Both the position numbers and the translations under genes were made by a program. The notes beneath the pieces are model-generated. The model saw nothing but the letters and a program-made list of their open reading frames with translations. It was not told the origin of the DNA and ran no database searches. From Conchocele bisecta (lineage: Eukaryota; Mollusca; Bivalvia; Lucinida; Thyasiridae), in assembly GCA_029237695.1 (NCBI GenBank), contig CM055266.1:11115805-11179804 (forward strand): 64,000 nt of DNA, in the 5' to 3' direction. How positions within the stretch are numbered: the stretch's first letter is position 1; each line of letters begins with the position of its first letter. This document shows, piece after piece, positions 32,010 to 44,120 of this stretch.

Positions 32010-32985
32010 CATAATTTGTATTTTCAGGTCGCTGTTGCAGCAGGGTCGGTCAATTCTTTGAGGAAGACTGTCCAACGCGCAAAGAATGGGAAGACACCAA
32101 AATAACCTGCCACAATCAGCGACATTCCTGTACCACTGCCTTCGGACTACAACACCTACCACGGCGATGAATTCGTGGTGTATGACAACGAGTCGTCGGA
32201 GAATCGGATACTACTGTTCGCCACCAATGACGGGCTCAACCTCCTCAACAGCGCTGATACCTGGTTTATGGAGGTTCTCACTGCGCTACTGGACGTCTGT
32301 CTCCAACGCGACATACGACCCAACCCACAACGCATTGTCGCTGACTACGAGATGGCCATACACAATGCGGTCAGGGCTGTTCTGGACTCCAGCATCCATG
32401 TCCAGGGCTGTTTCTACCATCTGACACAATCGACATGGCGCCATGTTCAATCTGATGGTCTACAGGCTGTGTATTCAACCGACGAAGACGTACGCCAGTT
32501 CTGCGGCATGGTGGATGGGCTCGCTTCCCTTCCCGTGGATGACGTTAAGATCGGCATGGAGGCTCTCAAGGACGTCGCGAACCCAAGGACTCGTCGACTA
32601 CTTCGACACCACCTACATCTCGGGTGGATGGAACTATTAAATTCCGGCGTACTGCTCCAAGGTTCAGTCCCGTAATATGGAACGTCCACGAGGCCACACT
32701 TCAGGATTGCCACAGGACCAAAAATCAGTGCGAATGATGGAACCATTGATTTCGTCATCTCGTGGGACACGATAATCCGTCATTGTGGACAGTGATCGTG
32801 TGCTTAATGAAAGATGCGGGTTTGGTAGAGGCTGACATTCTGAGAGTCGATCGAGGAGAACCAGCATCTAAGCGAACGAAGAAGGCTACCATATTTCACC
32901 AGAAGAAGATGAAGACCCTGTGTGAGCAGTACAATCGTGGTGAAAAGACAATGGCGGAATCCCAGAAATTGAGGGGGTTTCGTCC
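32010..32985 (+). pseudogene. MULE-type (Mutator-like) transposase remnant
   Basis: The longest frame (32175-32675) includes a MULE-type core: VADYE with the second catalytic Asp, then GCFYHL with the C-x2-H motif. Just before it, NSADTWF is joined directly to MEVLTALLD (about 32265-32275). In MULE transposases this is where the first catalytic Asp (DGTF-type motif) and some 40-50 residues should lie, so an in-frame deletion removed an essential residue. Coding-like sequence continues in other frames to about 32975 (VGHDNPSLWTVI, KTLCEQYNRGEKTM), showing frameshifts, and upstream (32010-32175) with a stop. The enzyme cannot be active. It lies between the two adaptor genes. Confidence 0.75.
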
Positions 32986-33150
32986 ACCCTGAGATAACGA
33001 TTGAGGGTGTTTTGTCCACCCTGAGAAAACGATTGAGGGGGTTTCGTCCACCCTGAAAAAAACATTGAGGGTGTTTTGTCCAGCCTGATAAAACGATTGA
33101 GGGGGTTATGTCCATGTAGTCATTTTTGCGTTGATGGTGTTTTGTCCTAC
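32973..33150. repeat. 32-33-bp minisatellite TTGAGGGKGTTTYGTCCACC
   Basis: About six units, alternating GGGGGTTTCGTCC and GGGTGTTTTGTCC types, so the real unit is a roughly 65-bp dimer. It begins exactly at the end of the transposase remnant. Confidence 0.8.
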
Positions 33151-33880
33151 ATTCGTAAAAGAATGTTAATAATACTGTAAAATAACTTGCAACGCTGGTT
33201 AATATTCAGTATTATAAACATGTTTTTCAATCGATGATTTTATTTAATAAAAAATAATTACACTAGCGTCGATAATGGGATCTACTTTCTAACTTTGGTA
33301 GTATTACTATAAATACTATATAATATTATTTAACACAAAAAAAAGACATTTCACAAAGCTTCATTACTGGTACATATGCAAGTCGTCCATATACAGGTAG
33401 TCTGTTGTATATTATGTCTGCTACCTTTGTCACATGTACTTGTTGAAAATGTAGTTTGCACTACTCCATGGGCCACATAGCTTAAACGTGTTTCAATAAA
33501 ACACATACTATGTTTGTATCAGCGAAAATGCCAAATAATTCCAAGACAAATTATCCCCCTTGCTTATCACTGTTTCTGTTTGCATGTACTTGAATATAAC
33601 ATGTGTTTCGGGGAATAAAATATGTGCGATGATGCATGAGGCGAAAAAACACATGTTACATACATGTATCTGAGACATTACCTGAAACACCGTCGCTTTA
33701 AACAAATCCTACGCGATATGTATACCTTGTTTTACACACAGTATCTTTAAGCCTTACCGTGAAATGGATTTTCGATACAAAGCAAGGCATATGATATTGG
33801 ACCCGCAGTTGCTTTAATGTTGTTCTGTTTATATCGCCCGTTGTGTAAGCATCAGCAGGTATATATTGGCAAAACCGACG
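33151..33880. other. Presumed upstream region of the second adaptor gene
   Basis: AT-rich, without a recognisable gene or repeat. Confidence 0.35.
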
Positions 33881-33889
33881 TCACTGGAT

Positions 33890-33896
33890 TATAAAT
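33890..33896 (+). promoter_or_regulatory. Possible TATA box of the second adaptor gene
   Basis: TATAAAT lies 45 bases before ATG 33935, with a GACGTCA-like word (33878-33883) just upstream. Confidence 0.35.
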
Positions 33897-33934
33897 TATA
33901 ACAGATCGATATATAAGGTCTTAAGGAAATAGTT

Positions 33935-33983
33935 ATGATGGACTTTGTGTTGTTTATCGGATTATGTATCGCCCTGTTGGAAG
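33935..33983 (+). CDS. Shisa/CYYR1-like membrane adaptor 2, exon 1: signal peptide
   Basis: Predicted first coding exon. Tandem ATGs at 33935 and 33938 open MMDFVLFIGLCIALLE, a short hydrophobic signal peptide, followed by one base of the next codon and the donor G|GTAGAT. Phase 1 matches the acceptor at 49521, and the join gives VTSASEA before the first ectodomain Cys. The intron would be 15.5 kb and contains the giant inverted-repeat element. The equivalent exon of the paralog (20118-20184) has the same phase and role. The exon is too short for normal ORF finding; RNA evidence is lacking. Confidence 0.6.
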
Positions 33984-34035
33984 GTAGATATTTCAGCAAC
34001 ATCTGTATTGTCTACACATGTGATAAGGCGTGTAC

Positions 34036-34160
34036 AGTGGAACCTGTCTAAACCGGACACCCTGGGGAGCTCTCTAAACCGGACACCCTGGGGAGGTCCC
34101 CAGGGTGTCCGGTTTAGAGACTCCCCAGGGTGTCCGGTTTAGAGAGGGTTCCACTGTAAT
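34036..34160. mobile_element. Doubled pogo-like hairpin
   Basis: GTGGAACC-TGTCTAAACCGGACACCCTG is followed by a second CTCTAAACCGGACACCCTGG before the inverse arms, which are also doubled, giving a hairpin within a hairpin ending at TTCCACTGTA. Confidence 0.7.
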
Positions 34161-34254
34161 TAAGCACTACAGAACTTTTTTTTGTCTTTTTCAATCATGA
34201 ACACAAACGACAATAACATAAATGACAATGAAACCCATCTAAAGTAATCACAAT

Positions 34255-35200
34255 GGTGTCCCCAGGGTGTCCGGTTTAGAGAGGTTCCGCAGTGGGGTGG
34301 GGATGGTGGTGGGGGTGGGGATACCCCCACCACCCTCATTTAACGAAAATGGCTGAATAACTGAATATATTGTATATTACACGTAATTGTGATAGATGTG
34401 AGTAGTGGCATACATTCACTAAACATCCCCCCCCCCCCCCTAACATTCGCCGAGTAAAGATTGTTTACAAGTTACAAGGCACGTTTCTACGTTCGCGTTG
34501 TGAATTTATTGTTTATTGGGGTTTTTATTTTTGCTCCAAAATGTGCCAGAACGCAGGAAATTCGATGTAGATTTCAAAAATTATCGCGTTCGATAATATA
34601 GTCAAGTGTTGCAAAATATTTACGCCCCCCCCCCCCCCCCCCCCCACAAAAAAACCCGAAATACTGGATCCGCGCCTGAAGATGACTGATAAAGTGTGGA
34701 TATACGACATAACTGTCACGTTACACAATCGCCTGCGTCACTCTTGGCCAGATATCAACTTTTCTGAACATCTATTGGCAATCTCGACGCAGAACTATTA
34801 TTTCTTCAATCTTGATACTGTGCTTCAAGTAGTGCACTCAATTATTAAAGGCCAGCTGGTTTTTGTTATACTTACATTTGAATATGTAATATTTGGCTAA
34901 GAGAATAATAAATTGCGTTTGTTGGAAATGTGCACTTATCCTAACCCTAACCCTTAGCTATCTTATATCTATGTTACGGTATGTCGTTTTGGCTTTAACC
35001 CTTCCTACGCTGTTGACGGGAATTGCCGTCTGCTGTTTTTCATTTTTGCTTTAATTCTTAACAAAAAACTGGTTTTGACAGCACATGAGAGTCCACTGGA
35101 GACGATTCTCATATGCTGTCAAAACCAGGTTTTTTGTCGAGAAATATTGAAAATAAAACATTTCCAGCAGACGACAACATTTAATTCAGTGTAGTAAGCG
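34255..35200 (+). repeat. Composite repeat block, left copy
   Basis: Order: hairpin GGTGGTGGGGGTGGG...CCCACCACC, TTTAACGAAAATGGCTGA, a poly-C segment, GATAAAGTGTGGATATACGA, GCCAGATATCAACTTTTCTG, a double telomere-like CTAACCCTAACCC, then AAAACTGGTTTTGACAGCAC. The same order recurs in direct orientation at 46925-47720. Short ORFs here are disrupted in the other copy. Confidence 0.65.
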
Positions 35201-35224
35201 AGAACAGTTTGTCATTTTCAATCA

Positions 35225-35455
35225 TGAACACAAACGACAATAACATAAATGACAGTGCAACCCATCTATAGTAATCACAATGGTGTCGCCAGGGTGTCCG
35301 GTTTAGAGAGGTTCCACTGTAATTAAGCACTCGAGAACAGTTTGTAATTTTCAATCATGAACACAAAAGACAATAACATAAATGACAGTGAAACCCATCT
35401 AAAGTAATCACAATGGTGTCCCCAGGGTGTCCGGTTTAGAGAGGTTCCGCAGTAC
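35225..35455. repeat. Tandem pair of TTTCAATCATGAACACAAA units with pogo-like half hairpins
   Basis: TTTTCAATCATGAACACAAA with ACCCATCTA and CAGGGTGTCCGGTTTAGAGA occurs at 34189-34290, 35216-35322 and 35347-35450. The units are about 105-130 bp. Confidence 0.65.
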
Positions 35456-35804
35456 CTGTGTATGATTATACAGCCATTGTGTCATGATACATTTATCGCC
35501 ATTCCTGTCCCAGACACGACGTGACTGCGGTTTTACGCATGTATGCTCTGTTGAACCTTATATGTCACAGAAACGAATATACGTGTGACATATTCGTGCG
35601 AATGCGTCACACATGGTGAAAAATACGTACGAATAAATCACACAAATGCGTGACGTTTACGTTTGGCATCACTACCCCTTGCAACAAAAACGAATGTGTC
35701 ACATGTTACAAAAACTCGAACAAAAAAAAGTCATGCACAGCATGATGTTATTAGCCGATCAAATCAGGGTTCAATATATGTCCGCATTTTAGTAGTTACT
35801 GAGT

Positions 35805-36010
35805 CTCGGGGGGGATGAATGAGCGAGTGAGTATTGGTGTCTAACGGCCTATCAACAGCTAAGGTCATTTAAGGCCGGGCCAACGGGTTGTACTATCCCG
35901 CATTAAACGGGTCCACGATGAGGAAAATTCCCAAAATCAGAACTCAATATTCCATGCCACACCAGTCACTTTAGTAGCTCGGTCCCAAAGTAATATGATT
36001 TGCCATAAGC
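35805..36010. repeat. SINE-like repeat AACGGCCTATCAACAGCTAA
   Basis: GAGCGAGTGAGTATTGGTGT, TCAACAGCTAAGGTCATTTA and GCCACACCAGTCACTTTAG recur inverted at 44340-44530 and 61960-62190. The element type is inferred. Confidence 0.45.
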
Positions 36011-36959
36011 TTATTACTTCTTAATGGAGCATAACAGGTTAACGTTGTCACTTGTTTATCCCTTGTTTATCGATTTAAATTGTTTAAATTGTTTAAATCG
36101 ACTCGAAGCTTACGTTCATCGGCCGCACAAACTCGATTGAACTACACGCCTTCCAATGATTTAAATACGCAGCGCGTTTAAATAGTCAATTACGGTTTTT
36201 TAATGTGCGCACTGGTCATTTAGACAATCAATAATTTGCGGCATTGACAATAATTAAGGGGGATTGCCGCAATCGCGCGTGCTGGATGCATCCCTGCCAT
36301 CCCTGCATGATACGTAAACAAATCAAAGTTAGCTATGAAGGGCAATTCTTCGTTTTGATTGGTGGAAAATTTTGTGAATATTAACTAGCGGATAAACCCG
36401 AGATGCTGGGGTTGCTAGTCGGAGGAGATTTTGAGCAGAGGTCGATTATAAATTAGCCGAATTTTACAGTAGGGGTGGTAACGTTACGGTCACTATAGGG
36501 GCACTATGGTAACATGGTCAGTATAGGGGCAGAATAATGGCCAATATAGGGGCACTTATAAACATGCCATATAAACACTCACATCTATTTGTAACACTGG
36601 TACGTATATAAGGGGACACTTGTATGTCTACCAAGAGTTGAGATAAAGGATCTTACGGCATTTGTAACCAGTATGAACACAGAACAGCGTGCCTAACAGT
36701 ACTAGTGTAACACTGACGTTAACGCCATGTAAAGGCTAACGTCGAGCGGTAACTTAGTATACATAGTGAACGAGGGAACCATTGTACATGTGTCACAGTT
36801 ATAACAATGGACATTAAGACATTTGTCACCTGTGTAGGTCAAGATCAGCCTGCGTAACAGCACAATCTAAAACAACTATATGACAATTATACTGTGCTGT
36901 ATGTGACAAATATTGGCATGTAGTTACATTCGCGACACTAAAATGGTCCAAATATGGGA

Positions 36960-38310
36960 ACTTATGTACATGTAGTATATTATAAGGAGGAGACGGGTGG
37001 TAACCTTACTGGTCCGTATAGGGGCCCTCGGGTAACATGGTCCATATAGGAGCACTAAAATGGTCCTTACAGGGGCACATATGTACATGTAGTATATCAT
37101 ACAGGAGACGGCGGGTGGGAACCTTACTGGTCCGTATAGGGGCTCTCGGGTAACATGGTCAGTATAGGGGCACTTAAATGGTCACACTAGGGGCACATGT
37201 GCACATGTAATATATCATACAGGAGGCGACGTGTGAGAACCTTACCGGTCTGTATAGGGGCCCTCTCGGGTAACATGGTCAGTATAGGGGCACTTATTAA
37301 ATGGTCACAATAGGGGCACATGTGCACATGTAGTATATCATACAGGAGGCGACGTGTGAGAACCTTACCGGTCTGTATAGGGGCCCTCGGGTAACATGGT
37401 CAGTATAGGGGCACTTAAATGGTCACAATAGGGGCACATGTGTACATGTAGTATATCATACAGGAGGCGACGTGTGAGAACCTTACCGGTCTGTATAGGG
37501 GCCCTCGGGTAACATGGTCAGTATAGGGGCACTTAAATGGTCACAATAGGGGCACATGTGTACATGTAGTATATCATACAGGAGACGACGGGTGGGAACC
37601 TTACCGGTCTGTATAGGGGCCCTCGGGTAACATGGTCATTATAAGGGCACTTAAATGATCACAATAGGGGCACATGTGTACATGTAGTATATCATACAGG
37701 AGACGACGGGTGGGAACCTTACCGGTCTGTATAGGGGCCCTCGGGTAACATGGTCAGTATAAGGGCACTTAAATGATCACAATAGGGGCACATGTGTACA
37801 TGTAGTATATCATACAGGAGAACGACGGGTGGGAATCCTTACTGGTCTGTATAGGGGCCCTCGGGTAACATGGTCAGTATAAGGGCACTTAAATGATCAC
37901 AATAGGGGCACATGTGTACATGTAGTATGTCATACAGGAGACGACGGGTGGGAACCTTACTGGTCTGCATAGGGGCCCTCGGGTAACATGGTCAGTATAA
38001 GGGCACTTAAATGATCACAATAGGGGCACATATGTACATGTAGTATATCATACAGGAGACGACGGGTGGGAACCTTACTGGTCCGTATAGGGGCCCTCGG
38101 GTAACATGGTCAGTATAGGGGCACTTAAATGGTCACAATAGGGGCACATGTGTACATATCGTTTAACATACTTGAGGCGACGGTGGTAACGTTACTGATA
38201 TAGGGGCACTAAAATGGACCCAATAGCTGCACTTGTGTACATGTAGTATATCATACAGGAGGCTTAGCGTTACTGGTCTGCATAGGGGCCCTCGGGTAAC
38301 ATGGTCCGTA
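36960..38310 (+). repeat. Left arm array of about 118-bp units (11 copies)
   Basis: Each unit has CATACAGGAGACGACGGGTG, GGAACCTTACTGGTCTGTAT, AGGGGCCCTCGGGTAACATG, GTCAGTATAGGGGCACTTAA, ATGGTCACAATAGGGGCACA and TGTGTACATGTAGTATATCA. Inner units are nearly identical; outer ones diverge. Confidence 0.9.
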
Positions 38311-38399
38311 TAGGGGCACTAAAATTGTCCAAATAGAGGCTCTCGTGTATAAGTCGTATAAAGGCTCATGTCGAGTGACAATACTACATGTAATTAGCA

Positions 38400-40100
38400 T
38401 ATGAGCGAACCACCGTATATGTGGATAACTTAGTTAGATGGTCACATTGAGTTGAATATAAAAGTAATGTCTATCAGCAGTTCTGCAAAAGTCGTCATAG
38501 TCGTTACACACCACTAATTTCAACAGAAGGTATCCCAGTAATCCTTTCTGATTATTTTGGTCTGGTTACTATTTTCCAAAGGATATCTGCCCAATACACA
38601 TCACGGTATGTGGAAACAGATAGTTTTGACTTAACATGCATACATATAGGTTGGCATTTTGTACACGTGCATGTGCACGTGCATACTGGTTCTACCAAAA
38701 CAATAGTATATACAAGTGCTCTTGCACAAAACTTGACACATTGTTCACTCCTAGTTCATTAAGGTTATACATGGATTAAACATTGAAGTCCACACGGAGA
38801 TCAGTAAAACTGCACTGTTGTTAAACCCTTGGTAAAACATTGTGCATTATGTGGTCCACTTCTAGACATAAAGTCATTAAATAATTACACACATTTTCGC
38901 AGATGAAATGCAGATGTATGTGGACAAGTCATTAACTGATTACACCCATTTTCACCGGCGCATGTATATATATGAACAGTCAAACTTGGAATGAATGTGG
39001 ACAAGTCATTAAATAATTACGCACATTTCCACCGAAATTACGACGTTAACATTACCGGGCGACTTCAACGTCAATAAGAACGTTCAAGCGTAATGGAGTA
39101 GTAAACGAATAGGCCTGCCATGTAGGTTTATTTTAAGTAGTGTATGTATAATTTTATACTATTAGTGAATAATTGACAAACGACACGTAACGTTGGACAA
39201 AGTCAACATTATCTTGTGTGTACTTTTTGCACAACTACGAACGCCAAAAATATATGATTGTCGCCGTGTGTCTTTCTTGAGGATCGCATTACCATCGCCT
39301 GATCTACATTATTATGCAGTCAAGTGATAAACTGATGATTTGATACTACACAAGCACTTTCGACTACAAAAGCAAGTTTATGACCATCACATTTCCAATT
39401 AATATGTTGATGCATTTATTTTAAATTCAATACAAACCCCGGATATTGATGTCATTATATAGCTGCGTGTCTACCTCCATTTATGATAAAATGAGTGGCA
39501 TTAAGTGGCATATCATGTAATGTATTTATTATGGTAGTCGTGTTCAGCCGTTATCATGGATACCTTGACTTTGTCTTTTTCAACTTTCAAAATGTTGATA
39601 TACTAAATATAAAAGGACATGTTTTGCATTCATTGTGCAAAACAAATAAAAACATATGCAGAAATACAATATCAATAGATGGCCGTTTTAATTCTCCCAA
39701 CGAGCTATGCACATGTAATATGTCACTTACTATTCATAGTGTTGTGAGTGTGTCTGACAGGATGGCTTAGATATAAACACATGTTGTATTTAACATTCGT
39801 AGCTCCAGCTGAACCGTATGAACTAAACGGAATGTAGAATTTGCTAGTCCATCCACTTCTGAATACTAATTAAACTATTATACATGATGAACTAGCTGAT
39901 TAACCATCGACTGCAGACAGCAACATAAGTGTGTAACACTAGTTTACATTAATACAATAGTTTGCATTTTTTAATCTTTGTTTGGATCGCTTACATGTTG
40001 ACATGGCTTCCAACAACAGTTACATAAGTAATGCCATACCTAATTGCAGTGACATCCACAGATGCAGACACACTGTACACATTGTTCACACATACACAAT
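38400..40100. other. Single-copy centre of the giant element
   Basis: AT-rich, with three ACAAGTCATTAA...ATTAC repeats (38870-39020). The longest frame (39495-39770, 91 codons, plus) has no recognisable motif. No transposase is visible, so the element depends on one supplied elsewhere. Confidence 0.6.
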
Positions 40101-40104
40101 ACCC

Positions 40105-42062
40105 TTGTGACCATTTAAGGGCCCCTATACTGACCATGTTACCCGAGGGCCCCTATACGGACCAGTAAGGTTCCCACCCGTCGTCTCCTGTATGATATAC
40201 TACATGTCCGCATGTGCCCCTATTGTAATCATTTAAGTGCCCCTATTCTGACCATGTTACCCGAGGGCCCCTATACAGACCAGTAAGGTTCCCACCCGTC
40301 GCCTCCTGTATGATATACTACATGTACACATGTGCCCCTATTGTGACCATTTAAGTGCCCCTATACTGACCATGTTACCCGAGGGCCCTTATACAGACCA
40401 ATAAGGTTCCCACCCGTCGCCTCCTGTATGATATACTACATGTACACATGTGCCCCTATTGTGACCATTTAAGTGCCCCTATTCTGACCATGTTACCCGA
40501 GGGCCCCTATACAGACCAGTAAGGTTCCCACCCGTCGTCTCCTGTATGATATACTACATGTACACATGTGCCCCTATTGTGACCATTTAAGTGCCCGTAC
40601 ACTGACCATGTTACCCGAAGGCCCCTATACAGACCAGTAAGGTTCCCACCCGTCGTCTCCTGTATGATATACTACATGTACACATGTGCCCCTATTGTGA
40701 CCATTTAAGTGCCCGTATACTGACCATGTTGCCCGAAGGCCCCTATACAGACCAGTAAGGTTCCAACCCGTCGTCTCCTCTATGATATACTACATGTCCG
40801 CATGTGCCCCTATTGTGATCATTTAAGTGCCCCTATTCTGACCATGTTACCCGAGGGCCCCTATACAGACCAGTAAGGTTCCCACCCGTCGCCTCCTGTA
40901 TGATATACTACATGTACACATGTGCCCCTATTGTGACCATTTAAGTGCCCCTATACTGACCATGTTACCCGAGGGCCCTTATACAGACCAATAAGGTTCC
41001 CACCCGTCGCCTCCTGTATGATATACTACATGTACACATGTGCCCCTATTGTGACCATTTAAGTGCCCCTATACTGACCATGTTACCCGAAGGCCCCTAT
41101 ACAGACCAGTAAGGTTCCCACCCGTCGTCTCCTGTATGATATACTACATGTACACATGTGCCCCTATTGTGACCATTTAAGTGCCCGTATACTGACCATG
41201 TTGCCCGAAGACCCCTATACAGACCAGTAAGGTTCCCACCCGTCGTCTCCTGTATGATATACTACATGTACACATGTGCCCCTATTGTGACCATTTAAGT
41301 GCCCCTATACTGACCATGTTACCCGAGAGCCCCTATACAGACCAGTAAGGTTCCCACCCGTCGTCTACTGTATGATATACTACATGTACACATGTGCCCT
41401 TATTGTGACCATTTAAGTGCCCCTATACTGACCATGTTACCCGAGAGCCCCTATACAGACCAGTACGGTTCCCACCCATCGCCTCCTGTATGATATACTA
41501 CATGTACACATATGCCCCTATTGTGACCATTTAAGTGCCCATATACTGACCATGTTACCCGAGGGCCCCTATACAGACCAGTAAGGTTCCCACCCGTCGC
41601 CTCCTGTATGATATACTACATGTACACATGTGCCCCTATTGTGACCATTTAAGTGCCCCTATACTGACCATGTTACCCGAGGACCCCTATACAGACCAGT
41701 ATGGTTCCCACCCGTCGTCTCCTGTATGATATACTAAATGTACACATGTGCCCCTATTGTGACCATTTAAGTTCCCCTATACTGACCATGTTACCCGAGG
41801 GCCCCTATGCAGACCAGTAAGGTTCCCACCCGTCGCCTCCTGTATGATATACTACATGTACACATGTGCCCCTATTGTGACCATTTAAGTTCCCCTATAC
41901 TGACCATGTTGCCCGAGGGCCCCTATACAGACCAGTATGGTTCCCACCCGTATGATACTCCTGTATGATACTCGCCATGTACATATGTGCCCCTGTTGGG
42001 ACCATTTTAGTGCTCCTATTTGGACCATGTTACCCGAGGGCCCCTATACGGCCCAGTTAGAA
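40105..42062 (-). repeat. Right arm array of about 118-bp units (17 copies)
   Basis: The inverse of the left array. Variants such as TACATGTCCGCATGTGCCCC at 40201 and again at 40791 show a higher-order repeat of 590 bp, five units. Confidence 0.9.
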
Positions 42063-42587
42063 GGGAAATAACATTACATAACACTAGTTCCACCACATTA
42101 AAGTAACTAAATATCATAGAAACTACTGCCAATATGTGTCACATACAGCGCAGTATAATTGTCATATATTTGTTTTAGATTGTGCTGTTACGCAGGCTGA
42201 TCTTGACCTACACAGGTGACAAATGTCGTAATGTCCATTGTTATAACTGTGACACATGTACAATGGTTCCCTCGTTCACTATGTATACTAAGTTACCGCT
42301 CGACGTTAGCCTTTACATGGCGTTAACGTCAGTGTTACACTAGTACTGTTAGGCACGCTGTTCTGTGTTCATACTGGTTACAAATGCCGTAAGATCCTTT
42401 ATCTCAACTCTTGGTAGACATACAAGTGTCCCCTTATATACTTATCAGTGTTACAAATAGATGTCAGTGTTTATATGGCATGTTTATAAGTGCCCCTATA
42501 TTGGCCATTATTCTGCCCCTATACTGACCATGTTACCATAGTGCCCCTATAGTGGCCGTAACGTTACCACCCCCTCTCGAATTTTAC

Positions 42588-43090
42588 GCGATTATACGTG
42601 GCTGAAACTTGTTCTGTTTAATAAATAAAAGCTTTTAATTAGCCCAATAATCGGCGTATGTTGGCGTATATGGCCATTAGAGCCAACTATGGACTTCAAC
42701 AACAACAACTTCCGGGTTCAATCTCTTCAGCTCATTACGTATTCAAAATTGTGTTATTTGGCTATATTTAAAGTTTTAAACGGAGATAATTGCCAAAAAT
42801 GCAAACTTTATCGGTTGATGCAATTTGGAAGTGATACAGCAAAATTCGCGTTCGTAGATTACCGAATAGCGGAGAAAAGGGTTGCTACAAACTTTTTCAG
42901 AATTCGATGGAAACCAATATATTAGCCGATCTATAAATAGATCGGCTAATACAAATATTGTCCAGACGAATATGTCACATGAACATTCGAATGGTGGATA
43001 ACAGTGCCATAAAATAAAACAGAATAGAGCAGGCATATTCGCCGGGTTATTTGAAAGTCATGTCACGCATGCAGACAAGGTAAATGTAAA
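42588..43090. other. No gene seen
   Basis: Intronic. A short palindrome TTAGCCGATC-TATA-AATAGATCGGCTAA lies at 42923-42950. Confidence 0.4.
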
Positions 43091-43094
43091 TGCT

Positions 43095-43292
43095 TTGATT
43101 TAACGACGGCACTGGCTCGATGACCTTGCATGTCGATACCGACTATTTAAGTCCCCGTCCGATAGGACTAGGCTATCACGAATGTGTCTTGTCTTGCCCA
43201 AGGACACGCCGAATCGACCAGTGACCTCGGGGTCTCCCGATCCGGAATCCGATGCTCTACCCACTGAGCTATTCCAGCTGATTTCAGACAGC
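43095..43292 (-). mobile_element. tRNA-derived SINE
   Basis: On the minus strand, AGCTGGAATAGCTCAGTGGG then TAGAGC matches a pol III A box and GGTCACTGGTCGATTC a B box at tRNA spacing. The tail GTGTCCTTGGGCAAGACAAG and GGTATCGACATGCAAGG resembles the conserved core of invertebrate MetaSINE-type elements (from memory). The head does not fold into a good tRNA, so it is not a tRNA gene. Confidence 0.7.
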
Positions 43293-43790
43293 ACTAGGGG
43301 CGTATCATGTTATGGCGCTTATCGTCTGTCCGTCTGTAACGATTTGGTTTGCGCTCAAAATAATCTTGACATAGGATCCTCAAACTTGGTATGCAGGTCA
43401 GTAACGACCAGTGTATTACCAATTTGACTTGACTACAGTGTGTCAAATGTCAAAATCGCGGTGACTTTAGACAATAAAACAGTTGCCGCTCTATAACTCG
43501 AGAACGCCATGACCTAGGATGCCCAGTATTGGTTTTCAAGTTAGTCATGACCAGCAGATTACCCCTATTGATTTGAGGTCAGTAGGTCAAAGGTCAAGGT
43601 CGCGGGGTGACCTTGGACAATACAAGGAGTTCGGCTCAATAACTCAAGAACAGTTGGTGCTAGGATGCTCAAACGTTTGATTTTGAGGCCACTATGCACA
43701 TTGTGGCACCACTGCGTGTCTTTTTGAGAAGGGGTGGAGGGGGGCTTATATGTTTGACAAACAACTCTTGTTAAACGAATATGTTAAATG
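43293..43790. repeat. Tandem repeat with AACTCGAGAACG and GTCAGTAGGTCAAAGGTCAA
   Basis: About three diverged units of roughly 150 bp starting CTCGAGAACGCCATGACCTA, with CAAACTTGGTATGCAGGTCA and TCAGTAGGTCAAAGGTCAAG. It starts with GGCGTATCATGTTATGGCGC and a TCTGTCCGTCTG motif. Confidence 0.65.
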
Positions 43791-44120
43791 TCAATGTGTC
43801 ATTCAAAGCTACCATCGGGCGTATATTGCTCTGCTTAGTTTAGTAGTTGCCTCCTGCACTTGTATTCATTATAACCCTTTCAACACCAAGTAACTGAGAT
43901 GGAATCGTCCATGCTATATGTCAGACTATTCCATTAACCATCATATGTTCATTATAAATTTAAAACATTTTACATTTTGTTGGCAGATATTGGCTGTAAA
44001 TTTAGAAATTTTGTCACAAATAGTGCAGATCCTGATCAGACTGTGTGGATGCACATGCTGATCGGGATCTACACTGGTCGCAAAGTGGGTGGCAGGTGGG
44101 AGCATGCGATGTGTAATTTA

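Larger units (their letters stand above)
36468..42577. mobile_element. Giant inverted-repeat (foldback) transposon, 6.1 kb
   Basis: The two ends read AGTAGGGGTGGTAACGTTAC and GTAACGTTACCACCCCCTCT and are flanked by a perfect 10-bp direct repeat CGAATTTTAC (36458-36467 and 42578-42587), a target duplication. Each arm has about 500 bp of single-copy inverted sequence and then a tandem array of about 118-bp units; the arms are roughly 1.9 and 2.5 kb. The centre, 38400-40100, is not inverted and has no gene. Target length and long ends fit non-autonomous Mutator-like elements, whose targets are commonly 8-11 bp; Foldback/Galileo elements share the array-in-arm plan. It lies in intron 1 of the second adaptor gene. 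Confidence 0.88.

Noticed and set aside
36960..42062. CRISPR-like regular repeats
   Set aside because: The 118-bp units abut with no unique spacers, the arms are inverted copies, and the sequence is from an animal.
43190..43292. A tRNA gene on the minus strand
   Set aside because: A and B boxes are present but the acceptor and anticodon arms do not pair well, and a SINE tail follows.
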